Of a DNA stretch of 64,000 nucleotides, positions 1 through 10,621 are shown one piece after another. The notes beneath the pieces were generated by a model. The model was not told where the DNA came from. It did no database searches and saw nothing but the letters and a program-made list of their open reading frames with translations. Source of the stretch: Pogona vitticeps. Its lineage: Eukaryota > Chordata > Lepidosauria > Squamata > Agamidae. Numbering within the stretch: position 1 is the first letter of the stretch; each line of letters starts with the position of its first letter. The DNA is taken from assembly GCF_051106095.1 (NCBI RefSeq), contig NC_135784.1:148277428-148341427 (forward strand). The letters are read 5' to 3'. Both the position numbers and the translations under genes were made by a program.

Positions 1-470
1 TTTCGCCCGCGCTGGCCCCGTGGGGGGAGTGTGGCAAGGGTCTGGAAGGCTCCCTTGGACCCTTGCCATGCTTCCCCCCCCCCCACGGGTCCAGGGGTGC
101 CAAAATCGCCACCTTCTGGGGCTCTTTTGAAGCTTCCCAAGCCTTAAAAGAGCCCCAGAAGGTGGCGATTTTGGCCCCTCTGACCCCAGGGGGGGCAGGG
201 TGAGTCTCTAAAGGGTCCTGGAACACACTCTAGGACCCTTTGGAGGCTCACCCTGCCCCCCCACCAGGCTAGAGGGGGCGAAATTGCCATTTTCTGGGGC
301 TCTTCTGAAACTTCCCAAGCCTCAAAAGAGCCCCAGAAGGTGGCAATTTTGGCCCCTCTGACCCCGGGGGGGCAGGGTGAGCTTTCCAAGCCTCAAAAGA
401 GCCCCAGAAGGTGGTGATTTTGCCCCCTATGGCCTTCGGGGGGGCTGGGTGAGCCTCCAAATGGTCCTAG
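1..470. repeat. GC-rich array of alternating inverted repeats
   Basis: The segment is built from modules that alternate in orientation, so it reads as a chain of hairpins. One hairpin has perfect 30-base arms at 99-128 and 146-175 with a 17-base loop. Others are imperfect: about 15-42 with 58-91, about 189-220 with 232-262, and about 274-304 with 324-354. A further direct copy of the arm lies near 395-425. Neighbouring hairpins of the same type are centred about 176 bases apart. The left end is outside the window. It may be a minisatellite or a foldback-type DNA element; the family is unknown to me. The open frames here (81 and 63 codons) are repeat-derived and not genes. Confidence 0.8.
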
Positions 471-600
471 GTTGTGTTCCGTAAGACAGGCTCACCAATT
501 TTTAGGAGAAGAAAACAGATTTTTTTTCCTGTTTTCTTCTCCTAAAAATTTGGTGCATCTTATGGAGAGGTGCGTCTTATGGAGCGAAAAATACGGTAAC
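471..600. mobile_element. palindromic MITE-like DNA element end
   Basis: Arms at about 493-518 and 529-555 form a near-perfect hairpin around a T-rich loop. The right part carries two copies of a TCTTATGGAG motif and ends in AAAAATACGGTA, the style of a terminal inverted repeat of a non-autonomous DNA transposon common in reptile genomes. The matching left terminus is not intact. It directly abuts the inverted-repeat array, so the two may be one composite element. Superfamily is not assigned. Confidence 0.55.
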
Positions 601-800
601 TTCTATCATACTGCCACGCTCCATGTTTTTATTTTTTTTAAGCTTTTAATTGTATTTATTGTATTATAATTTTATCCTGCATTCTATGATATATATATAT
701 ATTAATGTTGCTATTTGCTGTTTTTGGTACTTTGTTGTTTTTTGTTATTTGTTGTAAACCGCCCAGGGTGGCCTTGGCTGCCAGATGGGCGGTATATAAA
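601..800 (+). mobile_element. L2-like LINE 3' tail
   Basis: A T-rich 3' UTR-like stretch leads to TTGTAAACCGCCCAGGGTGG and GGGCGGTATATAAATAAAT, the usual end of reptile L2-like LINE tails, followed by an AAAT repeat. No coding part is left. Family assignment rests on the tail motif only. Confidence 0.6.
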
Positions 801-855
801 TAAATAAATAAGTTAAATAAATAAGTTAAATAAATAAGTTAAATAAATAAATAAA

Positions 856-899
<44 letters not shown>

Positions 900-914
900 G
901 AGAGAGAGAGAGAC
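790..914. repeat. compound microsatellite AAAT-GATA-GACA-GA
   Basis: The LINE tail runs into (TAAA)n with three larger AAGTTAAATAAAT units, then (GATA)n, then (GACA)n, then (GA)n. Each motif differs from the last by one base, suggesting stepwise conversion by slippage and point change. Confidence 0.95.
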
Positions 915-1595
915 TGGGGATATAGACTGTACATGTCGTGTTCTAGTGTTTTGAAGCCTGTAGAGCCCGCATGAATTGAGGGAAGTATATTAGCCCCTTC
1001 TCCCTCTGTTGAGTCTTTATGCAGGTTTGAAGAGGGCGAGGCTACTGTCTCTGGACAGCACTTATGCATGGGCCCCAAAGCCTCAAAAACAGATAAAGAA
1101 TTTAAAAATACATATACAGTATTTCCCCACTTTGTCAGCTTTGCTTCTCTGGGCCCTATGGTTGTCTACTCAGCTCTGGAGGGCAAGTCATGGCAAAAGC
1201 CATTGAATGTCCTTGATTCACTAATCATTCTTTTCTGAAGCATCTGAATTCATAAATCAACACATAGGGTTCCAACTCAAAACAAATCTAAACATGTGAA
1301 GTTCCATCTTTTTTAAAACAAGTATGATTTATTTTTGTTTTAACTAGTGTTCAATGACAATATGATCCTTTTACCTATTTATGCGGTGCTGCTTAATAGG
1401 CTGCTTTGTTCACTCAGGACGAGTCCTGCTCCACATTCCACCATTTCTCCTGCTACATCTGTGAAAGAGGGTTCCTTCTGCCTCTGACAAATCTCTTGCT
1501 GGCCACAGGAGTTGAACAGGAGGCTTTAATGCTACAAATATGACAGCTTCTTCTTCTTCTTCTTCTTTATTTTTTTTTTAATTTCAATGTACCAG
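915..1595. other. intron or upstream sequence, no exon seen
   Basis: No coding exon or clear repeat is supported here. If the exon at 1596 is real, this is its upstream intron. The last 50 bases hold a CTT run (about 1550-1567) and a T-run that serve as polypyrimidine tract, ending in the acceptor at 1594-1595. Confidence 0.5.
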
Positions 1596-1742
1596 AGCCT
1601 TTTCAAGCACAATCTGGAAGAAGGACTCCTGAAAAGAATAGCAAGGCGGAAAATTCGTCGGCAGGTATTTGGAGAAATTAATACCGAAAAAGTCAACCAG
1701 TTTGGGACAGCCTGTTCAGCTTTTCATGCTCTGGCAACTACG
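1596..1742 (+). CDS. internal coding exon of an unrecognised gene
   Basis: A 147-base exon, 49 whole codons with phase 0 at both ends. It is preceded by a long pyrimidine tract and a CAG acceptor and followed by a GTGCGT donor. The peptide starts SLFKHNLEEGLLKR and is very basic in the middle (RRKIRRQ), then VFGEINTEKVNQFG. It looks helical and charged, without a known motif I can name, a signal peptide or a membrane segment. The reading frame joins in phase to the exon at 3484. Earlier exons lie left of the window. Chance open sequence remains possible, but splice sites on both sides plus matching phase argue for a real exon. Confidence 0.7.
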
Positions 1743-3483
1743 GTGCGTAGGACACTGACACACTGAAGTAGGTAGGGTCCCTTCAGTTGTGTTCTCTTCC
1801 AAGTGGCTCTGTGTATGTTCACCTTTGTCGACCCTGGACAGTTTTGCCTCAGTTTACATGTTTAATTACACACACCGGGGGGGAGGACAAAGAGGGGTCT
1901 GCAACACCCAACATTCATCACCATTGCTGAGATGAGGTATTGCCTACGACGGAAGGGCAATTCAACAATCTGTGGGGAACCACAGATTGTCTACCTGGAT
2001 GTTTATAACAGGATGCAAGGTGTGCATGCAGATCCCAGCAATCGGACTGTGGCAGAGCACCTTGAAGCAGAAGGAACTAGGAAAGAATCCTGTATACAAG
2101 AGAGGTCCATATTTGGTCACTTAACTATAATGAGGCCCCCATGAGTTTGCTATGTCATGGTTACACCACATAAGGTAGATTTCTCTTTGGAGTGCCGATG
2201 GGCAGAAGTGAGCCAACAACTGGACAGAAGTTTATAAAAATACATTTAGTTGGAGGGCAGTAAGTCTCTTCTTTGGCTCCACATGCACATAAAGGTTTGT
2301 AATCTTTCTTGACAAAGGGTTGAGCTGTCTGTGATACTGTCTGAACACTGTCCATTTCTCCCTTCTTAGTTAAATAGTAGCCACAGTGAAGGCTGAGCAG
2401 CCTTGGGGTGATGGACCGGGGAGGAAAAGTTGGATTATTTCACTCCCTGTCTGTCATAGCTGCTCCCCTCCATTACCTCTGCAAAGCTGCTATTTACATA
2501 ACAAAAAGCATGCATTTATGCAACCGTATCACATCTAATCAGGTCCTAAATCATCTGTTGAGGCTCAATCACATATGCCAAAAGAACCCTAGTTATACTG
2601 ATCCTTTTCATCTATTCCTGGAATCAATACATATTTAGATGTAGTCACGTGGTATAAATACTGCTGGGCCCATTCACATGGTTGTCAGTTCAATCAGTAC
2701 ATTTCTTGCTATTTGTACCGATTCTGTAGCCTGCACATGCTATTTCATATAAACCTATTCATCTGCCATCCTGATTTTGTGGTCTTTGCTGCCCCAAAAT
2801 ATTCTTTTTAAAAACAAATCCTAAATAATATACTGTATGGCTATTTTTCCTGTCACTTCCAACTGTTAGTCAAGTGCACTGTTAGTCCGTGCACCCTGGT
2901 GGTATATGTCACCTTCGCAAAGTAACTCAATTGACAGCAGCGTTCACACACGCTGAAGCAATAAGCAATGAAACAATACATGACTGGGACATTTTAAAAC
3001 AACCCTTTCAGTGAGGGGGGAAAATCTGATCAGCTGGCCAAATGAATTGATCTTACCCATGCGTCATGGGAACAGAAATTTATAAAATGATTTTAATAAC
3101 AGCAGAATCAATATAACTGGGGTTCTTTTTAGCACATTTGATCAAACCCTTTATGTCACTCAAGGATGTTGTACTTCATTTCCAGCCGAATGTTCCCATG
3201 TGTAATGATGAGAGTGGCAAGCATCCTGCTAGTGCCTTATGTGTGCAGAAATTAAATTGTGTAACTCACTGCAGTGCATTACTGCTAACTGATGAGGCAT
3301 CAGACACGTTACTAGGCATACCTAGTGCACAACTTGCTACATGACTGGCACCATACATTTTGCAGTTTAACTTACTCATGTGTAGGTCATCGATGGGATT
3401 CTGGCCTCTGTGTCCTTCATTATGCTCATCTCTTCAAGGGTGTCTTCTGTGATCATGGTCTCTCCCTCCCATATCCCTTCTAG
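1743..3483 (+). other. intron of the unrecognised gene
   Basis: The intron starts GTGCGT and ends CCCTTCTAG. I see no further exon or clear repeat in its 1.74 kb; the 60-76-codon frames inside lack splice signals or coding character. Confidence 0.6.
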
Positions 3484-3798
3484 GAGATGGAGACTTTTAC
3501 CTTGCCCAGCAACTTACCCATGACTTCACGGATGGTCAGCAAAGGGCTCGTTTGCACCACGGAGTCTGACTTGAAGTCTATGCAGCTGACCTTCCCGGAG
3601 TTAGAGGAAGAGACTGTAGAAGAACCCCAAGCCAAAGACAGGAAGAAGCCACTCACCCGAACCAGAAAGCCGATGCTGCCTCCTTTGATTAAACCATCCA
3701 GATCCCGGTTCTCTGAAAATAAGAAGACTTCGGGCTGCTGTCTTCCTTCAGTTCCCACGGTCCCTGCCTCTGCATCACTCAAGTGGGGAAAGTACTAG
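3484..3798 (+). CDS. last coding exon of an unrecognised gene
   Basis: This exon follows a CCCTTCTAG acceptor and runs 104 codons to a stop at 3796-3798, in the phase left by the previous exon. The peptide begins EMETFTLPSNLP. It has an acidic patch (FPELEEETVEEP), then a basic proline-rich part (KKPLTRTRKPMLPPLIKPSR), then a serine-rich end SASLKWGKY. It looks like a disordered C-terminal tail of an intracellular protein. I do not recognise the family. Its neighbour FAM20A lies about 54 kb downstream in the same direction. An unlikely alternative is that the two exons belong to different genes. Confidence 0.7.
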   Translation, partial: EMETFTLPSNLPMTSRMVSKGLVCTTESDLKSMQLTFPELEEETVEEPQAKDRKKPLTRTRKPMLPPLIKPSRSRFSENKKTSGCCLPSVPTVPASASLKWGKY

Positions 3799-4371
3799 TA
3801 TCTTTTAAAGCAAGCCTGCATGGTTGCCATCAAAGGATTTGGAAGGGTCTGTTCTGGAGAACTTGGATATGACGCTCAAGCTTTCATTCACTCTGAAGCC
3901 AGGCACTTCTTGGATTTCTCCCAGGAAGAACATTGACATACATGGTATCAAAACGGCAAAACACAGAGAAAAAGAATACTCAGTATACACAGTATACCTT
4001 TTAGTCTACTCATTGTCATATAAAGAAGTGATACAAAACAAAAGAGAGATTATTTTTTAAAAAATGAATGTACTTGCTGGCTGACATGTTTCATTTTTTA
4101 CATTATTGACTTGGGAAATATTAAAAGTAATTTAAGCATCACTTGTGAAAACAGCCTGAGATTTAATGCATGTATATGTACAGTATGAGATATCAGCTCT
4201 AAAAAAAATGTGTCCCAAGGGTTCTGGGAGATACAGTTATATGGAAAGAGCAAGAGCTTTTCCAGCACAGAATTTTCTCCCCTTTAGCAAAGCTTTTCAT
4301 TTGGTGAATGTGAGTTCTTTCCCACAGACCATCCGTTATAGTGAATACTGGCCTAGCAATAGCTTAAAGGT
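3799..4371 (+). other. probable 3' UTR and downstream flank
   Basis: This follows the stop codon. There is no AATAAA nearby; an ATTAAA at 4120-4125 is the best polyadenylation candidate, about 320 bases after the stop. No other feature is seen before the SINE. Confidence 0.4.
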
Positions 4372-4374
4372 ATG

Positions 4375-4617
4375 CTGGCTGGATAGCTCAGTGAGTTAGG
4401 TATCTGGCTGAGAAGCTAGAGGCTGGGAGATCAAATCCCCACTGTGCTTTTGCAGAAGAGTAGGCCTAGGTGGCCTTGGGCAAACTGCACAGTCCCAGGA
4501 GGCCTTCAGAATAAGGGAATGGCAAACCACCTCTGAGTACTGTACTTTATACCTAGAAAACTCTGAAAAGAGTCTCCATGTCAGAACTGACTGGATGGTA
4601 CATGATTATTATTATAC
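4375..4617 (+). mobile_element. tRNA-derived squamate SINE
   Basis: The head GGCTGGATAGCTCAGTGAGT is tRNA-like (A box), with a B-box-like AGATCAAATCC about 45 bases on. The body includes GGCAAACCACCTCTGAGTA and the tail GAACTGACTGGATGGTAC followed by an ATT-rich end. Other copies in this window are in the opposite direction. It is a SINE, not a tRNA gene. Confidence 0.85.
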
Positions 4618-4764
4618 TGGCATTACGCTCAATGGACTATATCCATCTGTCCTTGCAGTGCATATGAAAGTGGATATCTCCTGCTTGGAAGCAATACACC
4701 GCAGGTACTGTGGTCCTACTGTATAGGTTGAAGAAGAAATATTCTGTTTATGCAATACTGTTGT

Positions 4765-5130
4765 AGTTACCTGCTTTCAAGTTTATTCCAACTTATGGTG
4801 ACCCCATGAATGCCATGAACAACCTCCAAAAAGTTATATTATCAACAGCTCTGCTCAGCTCTCGCAGGCTCAACCGTTGGCTTCCTTTGTCAAGTCAAAT
4901 CGTATTACATTTGGTCTTCCGCTTAGCCTGCTGTCTTCAACTTCTCTTAGCATTATTGTCTTTTCCAGGGAGTCTTTTTTGTCAATGCACAACAGCCTCG
5001 ATTTAATCATTTCTGCTTCCAGAGAAAGTTCAGGCTTGATTTGATCTAGGAGCCTCTTGTTTGTCTTTCTGCAAGTTTATATGGTATCTGCTAAACTCCC
5101 CTCCAGTAAATGCAATACTACTTTGCTTAA
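4765..5130 (-). mobile_element. RTE-like LINE fragment (RT C-terminal part)
   Basis: Read on the minus strand, this encodes degraded pieces typical of the end of an RTE/BovB-type reverse transcriptase protein, such as LDQIKPELSLEAEM and DSLEKTIML. Several stops and losses are present. It is 5'-truncated and older than the BovB copies at 38.9 and 52.3 kb. Confidence 0.7.
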
Positions 5131-5434
5131 TTGTGCCTTCAAAGGACACAAATTCTGGCCATCTCAATAAAATGGAAGAAAACACCCTGCAGGTTTGAAA
5201 GACATTAATAACAAGTGATGACAGTAAATCATAGCATTGTGAGGTATAATTGCCTTGTAATCTTTCCCTCATTACTATCTCAGTAAAAGATGTAATCATC
5301 TCACCCAGGTTTGGTATTCCTTTTTATCAAAGGCAAGTAGAAATCACACCAGAAACAGTCTGTGCTAAATGCTGTTTTCATATTTTTACCACATACATGT
5401 TGTGAGGCCTGGCAGTTGGTCTTAATATTGGAAG
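5131..5434. other. intergenic, nothing recognised
   Basis: AT-rich sequence without a supported gene or repeat. Confidence 0.5.
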
Positions 5435-5448
5435 ATAGTACTTGATGC

Positions 5449-5977
5449 ATTCTTGAAGGCTTTCACAGCCATGACACAATGATTGTTGTAGTTTTGGGGG
5501 GCTGTTTGGCTGTGTTCTGGAGGTTTTTCTTCCTAACGTTTTGCCAGTCTCTGTGGCTGGCATCTTCAGGGGACAGGAGTCAGAACCTTGTCTGTGTTCT
5601 GGTGTAGTGTGTGGGATAGTCGAATATTTGTAACTGTGGGATCAGCTTTTTAACCTTTTTAGGAGATTGGGTGATCAGGGTGTTTTTTATGGGTGTATTG
5701 TTGTGATATGGGGGGATATAATCTGTCACTGTGATCGATGGTTATTATTAGCTAGTCTTTTGTGGGCAGTGATCACCGATCCTTGTGGCTGAGTAGAGTT
5801 TGTTGACCTTTTTGCAGGCTGTATTTTTCAGTGCTGGGAGCCAGGCTTTGTTGAGTTTTAGACTTTCTTCTTTTTTGTTGAAGCTTTGCTGATGTTTGTG
5901 GATTTCAGCGGCTTTCCTGTGTAGTGTAACATAATGATTGCTCGTGTTGTCCACTACAAGAAAAGCCTACAACAACC
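5449..5977 (-). mobile_element. 5'-truncated Penelope-like element
   Basis: The minus strand encodes the end of a Penelope protein, starting DNTSNHYVTLHRKAAEIHKH at 5954, then a 3' UTR running to about 5449. The insertion is flanked by a 14-base target duplication, ATAGTACTTGATGC, at 5435-5448 and 5978-5991. The right end (about 5956-5977) holds a short piece in inverted orientation (CCTACAACAACCAT) matching the element's own 3' end near 5480-5495. Such inverted scraps are known in Penelope insertions. Same family as the copy at 59.2-60.2 kb. Confidence 0.85.
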
Positions 5978-5991
5978 ATAGTACTTGATGC

Positions 5992-7100
5992 TGCTTAAAT
6001 AATTTAGTTTCAAAAAGTTGGCATTAATGTCAGAACACACTATAGGTATTGTTCTGGTCTGCACCTTGCATAATCTTTGAACATAAGCTGTTGCTGATAT
6101 TAAGTGCTCAAGACCCCTCCATTTTCTTTCCAGTCCCATGCATGAAGTAAACAGAAGCAAGCCATTGGGATGCTACTTGGCATGACTGGTGAACAGAGCT
6201 AGTGAAAGCTTCTTTTTAAACCTACAACTTCCAGACTCCTCCAACCCACACGGACATTTTTTACCTCTATTCCAAAAAAATAAACTTTTCAAGGTCTGCT
6301 GGTGAGCTTCATTAACTTTGGTTGGCCGCTAATTGTGCACACATCTTTCAGCATTAACTCTGAAATTCTGAAGCATCTAAGCATGTCCAAGATAACCTTG
6401 GACCAAGAGGGTGCCCAATGAAGAAATTCCAAGGATAATGAGTAAAGGTCAATAAATTGTAGAACACTTAAAAGACAAGATTGCTAGAATATTTTGCTCA
6501 CGTACTGAGTAATAAAAAGTATAGGTTATTACAGGTAATAATTTAAGATGAAATAAATAAGAAAATAAATGCAAGAAGGAGACAATCCTGTTGGCTAAAG
6601 AACTGTAGGGATTACTTTGGACACAATACGGCATCATTGTTTAAAAGGGCTATATTCAAGGTCAGAGTAGCAACCTCCAGTAGGAAAGGAGGAGGAGGAG
6701 GAATGAGGTTGCCACTTTCCAAACTGTGCTAGCTTTCTCACCTGTCAGTTTGATGCAATACATGGCCCCAGGAGCCATCTGCACCCCAACACTATCCCAT
6801 CTCACCATGATTAAACACATAGAAAAAAAAATTGGACTCAAAACATTCCATTGTTCTCAGTACAGAATAATTTTACCTGTTTTGAGAAGTACCACTTCCA
6901 CTCCATCCCCAGTAGTTTTTTTTTAATTGAGCCACTAGAAAACCAAAGGGACTCTTTCAATAAAAATACTGTAAATGGTCTTCATTTTTGTAAAAAAAAA
7001 AAAAAATTAAACATAAAAAGGAAAGGGTTGCAGGACAGATTTTTACAGATGAACATGTTTAGTCCCTGCACTTCAAGAAGCTTCTAACCCCTTCGTGTAA
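5992..7100. other. intergenic, nothing recognised
   Basis: AT-rich sequence with an A-run near 6992-7005. No gene or assignable repeat is supported. Confidence 0.5.
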
Positions 7101-7102
7101 GG

Positions 7103-7290
7103 GTTGTTGTTGTGTCATCAAGTCAAAAATGACTTATAGTAACTCTAATAGGATTTTCAAGATAAGGTGTTTAAGGAATGGTTTACCAGTTCTGCTGCCC
7201 AGTGAATTTCCTTGCCTAAGCTGGGGGATTGAAAAGTTCCCTGAGTCCTACTTTATTATCCTGTCCACACACCACACTGGGTATCAGTAC
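7103..7290 (-). mobile_element. tRNA-derived SINE, degraded
   Basis: It starts GTTGTTGTTGTGTCATCAAGT, the reverse of the squamate SINE tail (cut here to the shared motif), followed by the diverged body including GGTTTACCAGTTC. The tRNA-like head is not clear, so the copy is old or truncated. Confidence 0.7.
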
Positions 7291-10084
7291 ATCTATTCAG
7301 AAGAGAAATCTTAGCATCTTCACTATATTACAATTCTCACATTCTGTGAAGGAAAGTGTGAAGGTAAAGCTGATTTACACCAGGTTGTAGTGTATATCTA
7401 CATTAAAAAAACTCATATCTCATGAATCAGCTTCATCCTCATTAGCTTCCTTCAAAGACTCTGAGAATTGTAGTATAGTGAGAAGAGATGCTAAGATTCA
7501 CCCCCTCTCCATTTTGGACTTCAGTTCCCAGAGTTCTCTGTTAACATGAACTGATGGATAAACAAATATATCTCTGCCGTGAGAATACCCAATTAGAGCT
7601 ACACTGAAGCAGGTCCATCAGAGCCTCCCTCGCTTCCCTGATTGCATTGTTTAGAGCACACACACACGGCCATCTTTCTCCTGCTGAATAAATGCGAATC
7701 CAAAGAGACAAGAAGGGAACACACTCTCCAGTGGATATAGGGATGGAAGAAGACATGGAGGTGCTTTGTGCATGAAGCCATTGGATTCAACCTGCCACCT
7801 GCCATATTCTCTTTAGGAAAACCCATGTTATAACATTACAAACTAATTTTTACAAGATAAAATCAAGGTTCTGTTCCTTGCCTAAACCGTTTGACTCTGC
7901 AATTGAATTAGTTGTGCCTTTCTTTCCTTTTTTTTAACTGAAACTAGTGGCTACCTGCCACCATCATGAGAACGTTGTAAACACCAGGAAGAGGCAATTT
8001 AGACATTTCTTTTTAAAAAACCGGGAACTTGACACATAACTGAGTCTTTTCCAGACAAGCACAACTCACTTAATTTGTACACTGAGACATTAACTTGGCA
8101 CTAGCATGCCAAGCTGTGCTAGAATTTAAGTCTTTATAAGGGCAGAAATTAAGCGGAAAGGTCTTCTGCATCCGATTGACATTAGCAATGTCTAAACTTT
8201 CCCCCAGAGATGTTGCCGTTGATGACATTGTTGTAATGCAGAACTATGGGAGAAGCCGAAGCCCACTTTGCAAATGAAGCATCAAGGGGAGTTTGCTTTA
8301 GCTGTGGAGGCACTCTGGCGTACATAAAGCAAGGCAGTGTAGTTGGAAAAATTGCTATTAAAAAGGAGTTGTACATTTAAAAAAAACATGCCTAATTTGC
8401 TCCAAAATATCATGAATTGCTCTAACAGACATTCATTGCATTTGTTCTTTGAGGAAGTTGCACTGAGACTCTGAGGAGAATTCCTCAGTCAGTCTGCAAG
8501 GCTACATCCACATAGCAAGTTTTTCAAATGGGAAAGTGCCTCCACATTTTAAGTACTGTCTGCCTGTAAGAGTTTCTTATGTTTCAGCTGAGTAGACATT
8601 CCCAGTGTAGGTACCAGGGAGAATTCCATTTGGTCTCCATTTTTATATAACTTCACCAAATTCATACACTCTGGAACAACATGCGGCTACCCTTTAACTG
8701 AGCAAGGCTCCGGATTTTACCATGCAAGTCTCAGATCACATACTGTAAAAAATGGCAAGTATTAGGGCATATAGTATATAAAATTACATATATTGTGATA
8801 AGTTTCAAATAAAAGTATATGTCAGGGGAAATACATGTATGTGTGTGCATGCATGCACACTGGCACTTGCACATGCAGACTAATGGAGAACTTCAGTTGA
8901 AAAGCTTACCTGAATATGTGTAAAACTGTCACTGAACAGAAATAGCTCTAAATGCCTGTCTATACCTCTGTGCCATCAGTGAAATGAGCACACGGAGAAC
9001 ATGGTTGTTTGTATCCCACCTAAATTAAGTAACTTCTTCAGAAATGTTGATGATATTATTTTGACAGAGACCTGTGTACTAGAAGCATGGTTCTCATTTT
9101 TGCAATCACCACCAAAAAGGGGGGGGGGGTTTCTTGAAGAAATCCCTGTGGTCACAGACAAATGGCCACATTTCATTGGAATGGGTTGTCATATATAAAG
9201 TGTTGTGTTTTTCCTCGATAATCCCATGCACTGAGCAGATCTTGTTTTAAGAGGCTGGATAGGTGACCCATAACATCAAAGTAAAAAAGAATGGGTGTTA
9301 AGCATCCTCAGAAATCATGCCAAGAGCTATTGAAAGGATGCAAATTGTTGTGTAGGAAAACCCCTCAAATTGTAGTTCACGATCTTGCCAATGATTTGAA
9401 CGCTGCATATTTTAAATTCTCCGAAGATTGCTTGATTCTAATAAAACATATTGTTCAAATGATATTTGTTTCTTGACAGAAGCCAAATGCCTTTCATACT
9501 TTTTTTTAATGGAAATGGTTCTTGGCTTGATGAAAGGTGATTCAATATCTATTTTCTCTCATTATCAAACTAAAGTGCCCAAGATAAATTTGCCAGTGTC
9601 TAAATCATGAAACATCCCTCAAAATAATTAAATTGGCATCATCATTATGAACATTAACCCCACATTTCTTATTCCTCAAGTCTTTTTCAAGTCTTTGAAG
9701 AGAAATTAACTTCATCTCTTTTTTAATTTTATTTCCGCAATGAGCAGTATTACTAACCCATTTTCATCCACTAAGATGACAATTTTCAATTAAAGTAGAC
9801 CTAGTGCATCAGAAATAAGAACTGGAAACTCTTCTGTGCAATTGCATAAAGCCAACTTTACCTCAGAAAGTCAAGCATTTCATGGTGATAAAAAGATAAC
9901 TGAGATGAGAGAGAAGTTTGACAAGGAACATACCTTTGCTACAACTTTATATCAGTTTTGTGCTTGTTTAATTGTTGTGGTAACCATCTCCTCATACACA
10001 CACACAACCCCCCCCAATAAATTACACTTATGAGAGACTGCTAACTCCCCCTCCCCATGTGAATTCTGTGAGGATGGAGAATAT
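7291..10084. other. intergenic, nothing recognised
   Basis: About 2.8 kb of AT-rich DNA. Short G-runs (9120-9129) and an alternating TGCATGCATGCACAC stretch near 8845-8860 are the only simple features. Open frames are short and lack splice signals. Confidence 0.5.
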
Positions 10085-10621
10085 TGTATATACTAGTTTT
10101 TCAGCACAATTTTTTTTGCTGAAAAAGCACCCCCCTCGGCTTATACTCAAGTCGGTGTAAAAATTACATGCTCTCCCCTGCAGTGTGGGTGTTCTCTGAA
10201 CTCCTCCACTGATCTACAGGCACCTGCAGCCTCTGTGGGTGGTCTCATGACCCACATTAAGTACACTGCACTTCCGCTTCCAGGACACTCCCATCCTCCT
10301 CCATCCTCCATCTCCCTCCATCTTATTACACAGCAGTAGAGCAGTAGATAAGAACAGCATCCAGTGTGAGTCCTCCCTCCGCAGGCAGTGAAGTGTGTCT
10401 CGCTGCTCAGAAGAACAGTATCTTCAAAAACATTTAACCTACTGATGCCTTAATTAATGTAATTTTATTGGTATCTATTTTTATTTTTGAAATTTACCAG
10501 TAGCTGCTGCATTTTCCACCCTCGGCTTATACTCGAGTCAGTAAATTTTCCCAGTTTTTGTGGTAAAATTGGGTGCCTCGGCTTATATTCGGGTCGGCTT
10601 ATACTCAAGCATATGCGGTAA
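10085..10621. mobile_element. MITE-like DNA element with GGCTTATACTC motif
   Basis: Near the left end a small hairpin (TTTTTCAGCA with TGCTGAAAAA) is followed by CTCGGCTTATACTCAAGTC. The right end repeats CTCGGCTTATACTCGAGTC and GGCTTATACTCAAGC and finishes GCATATGCGGTAA. The pattern is that of a non-autonomous DNA transposon found in many vertebrates. The interior from 10160 to 10500 is unique and does not encode a transposase. Superfamily not assigned. Confidence 0.6.

Noticed and set aside
1-470. Inverted-repeat array considered as a CRISPR or a viral terminal repeat
   Set aside because: No spacer structure, no viral genes nearby, and modules flip orientation.
4375-4450. tRNA-like A and B boxes
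   Set aside because: They are the head of a SINE; there is no complete cloverleaf with acceptor stem, and similar copies occur elsewhere in the window.
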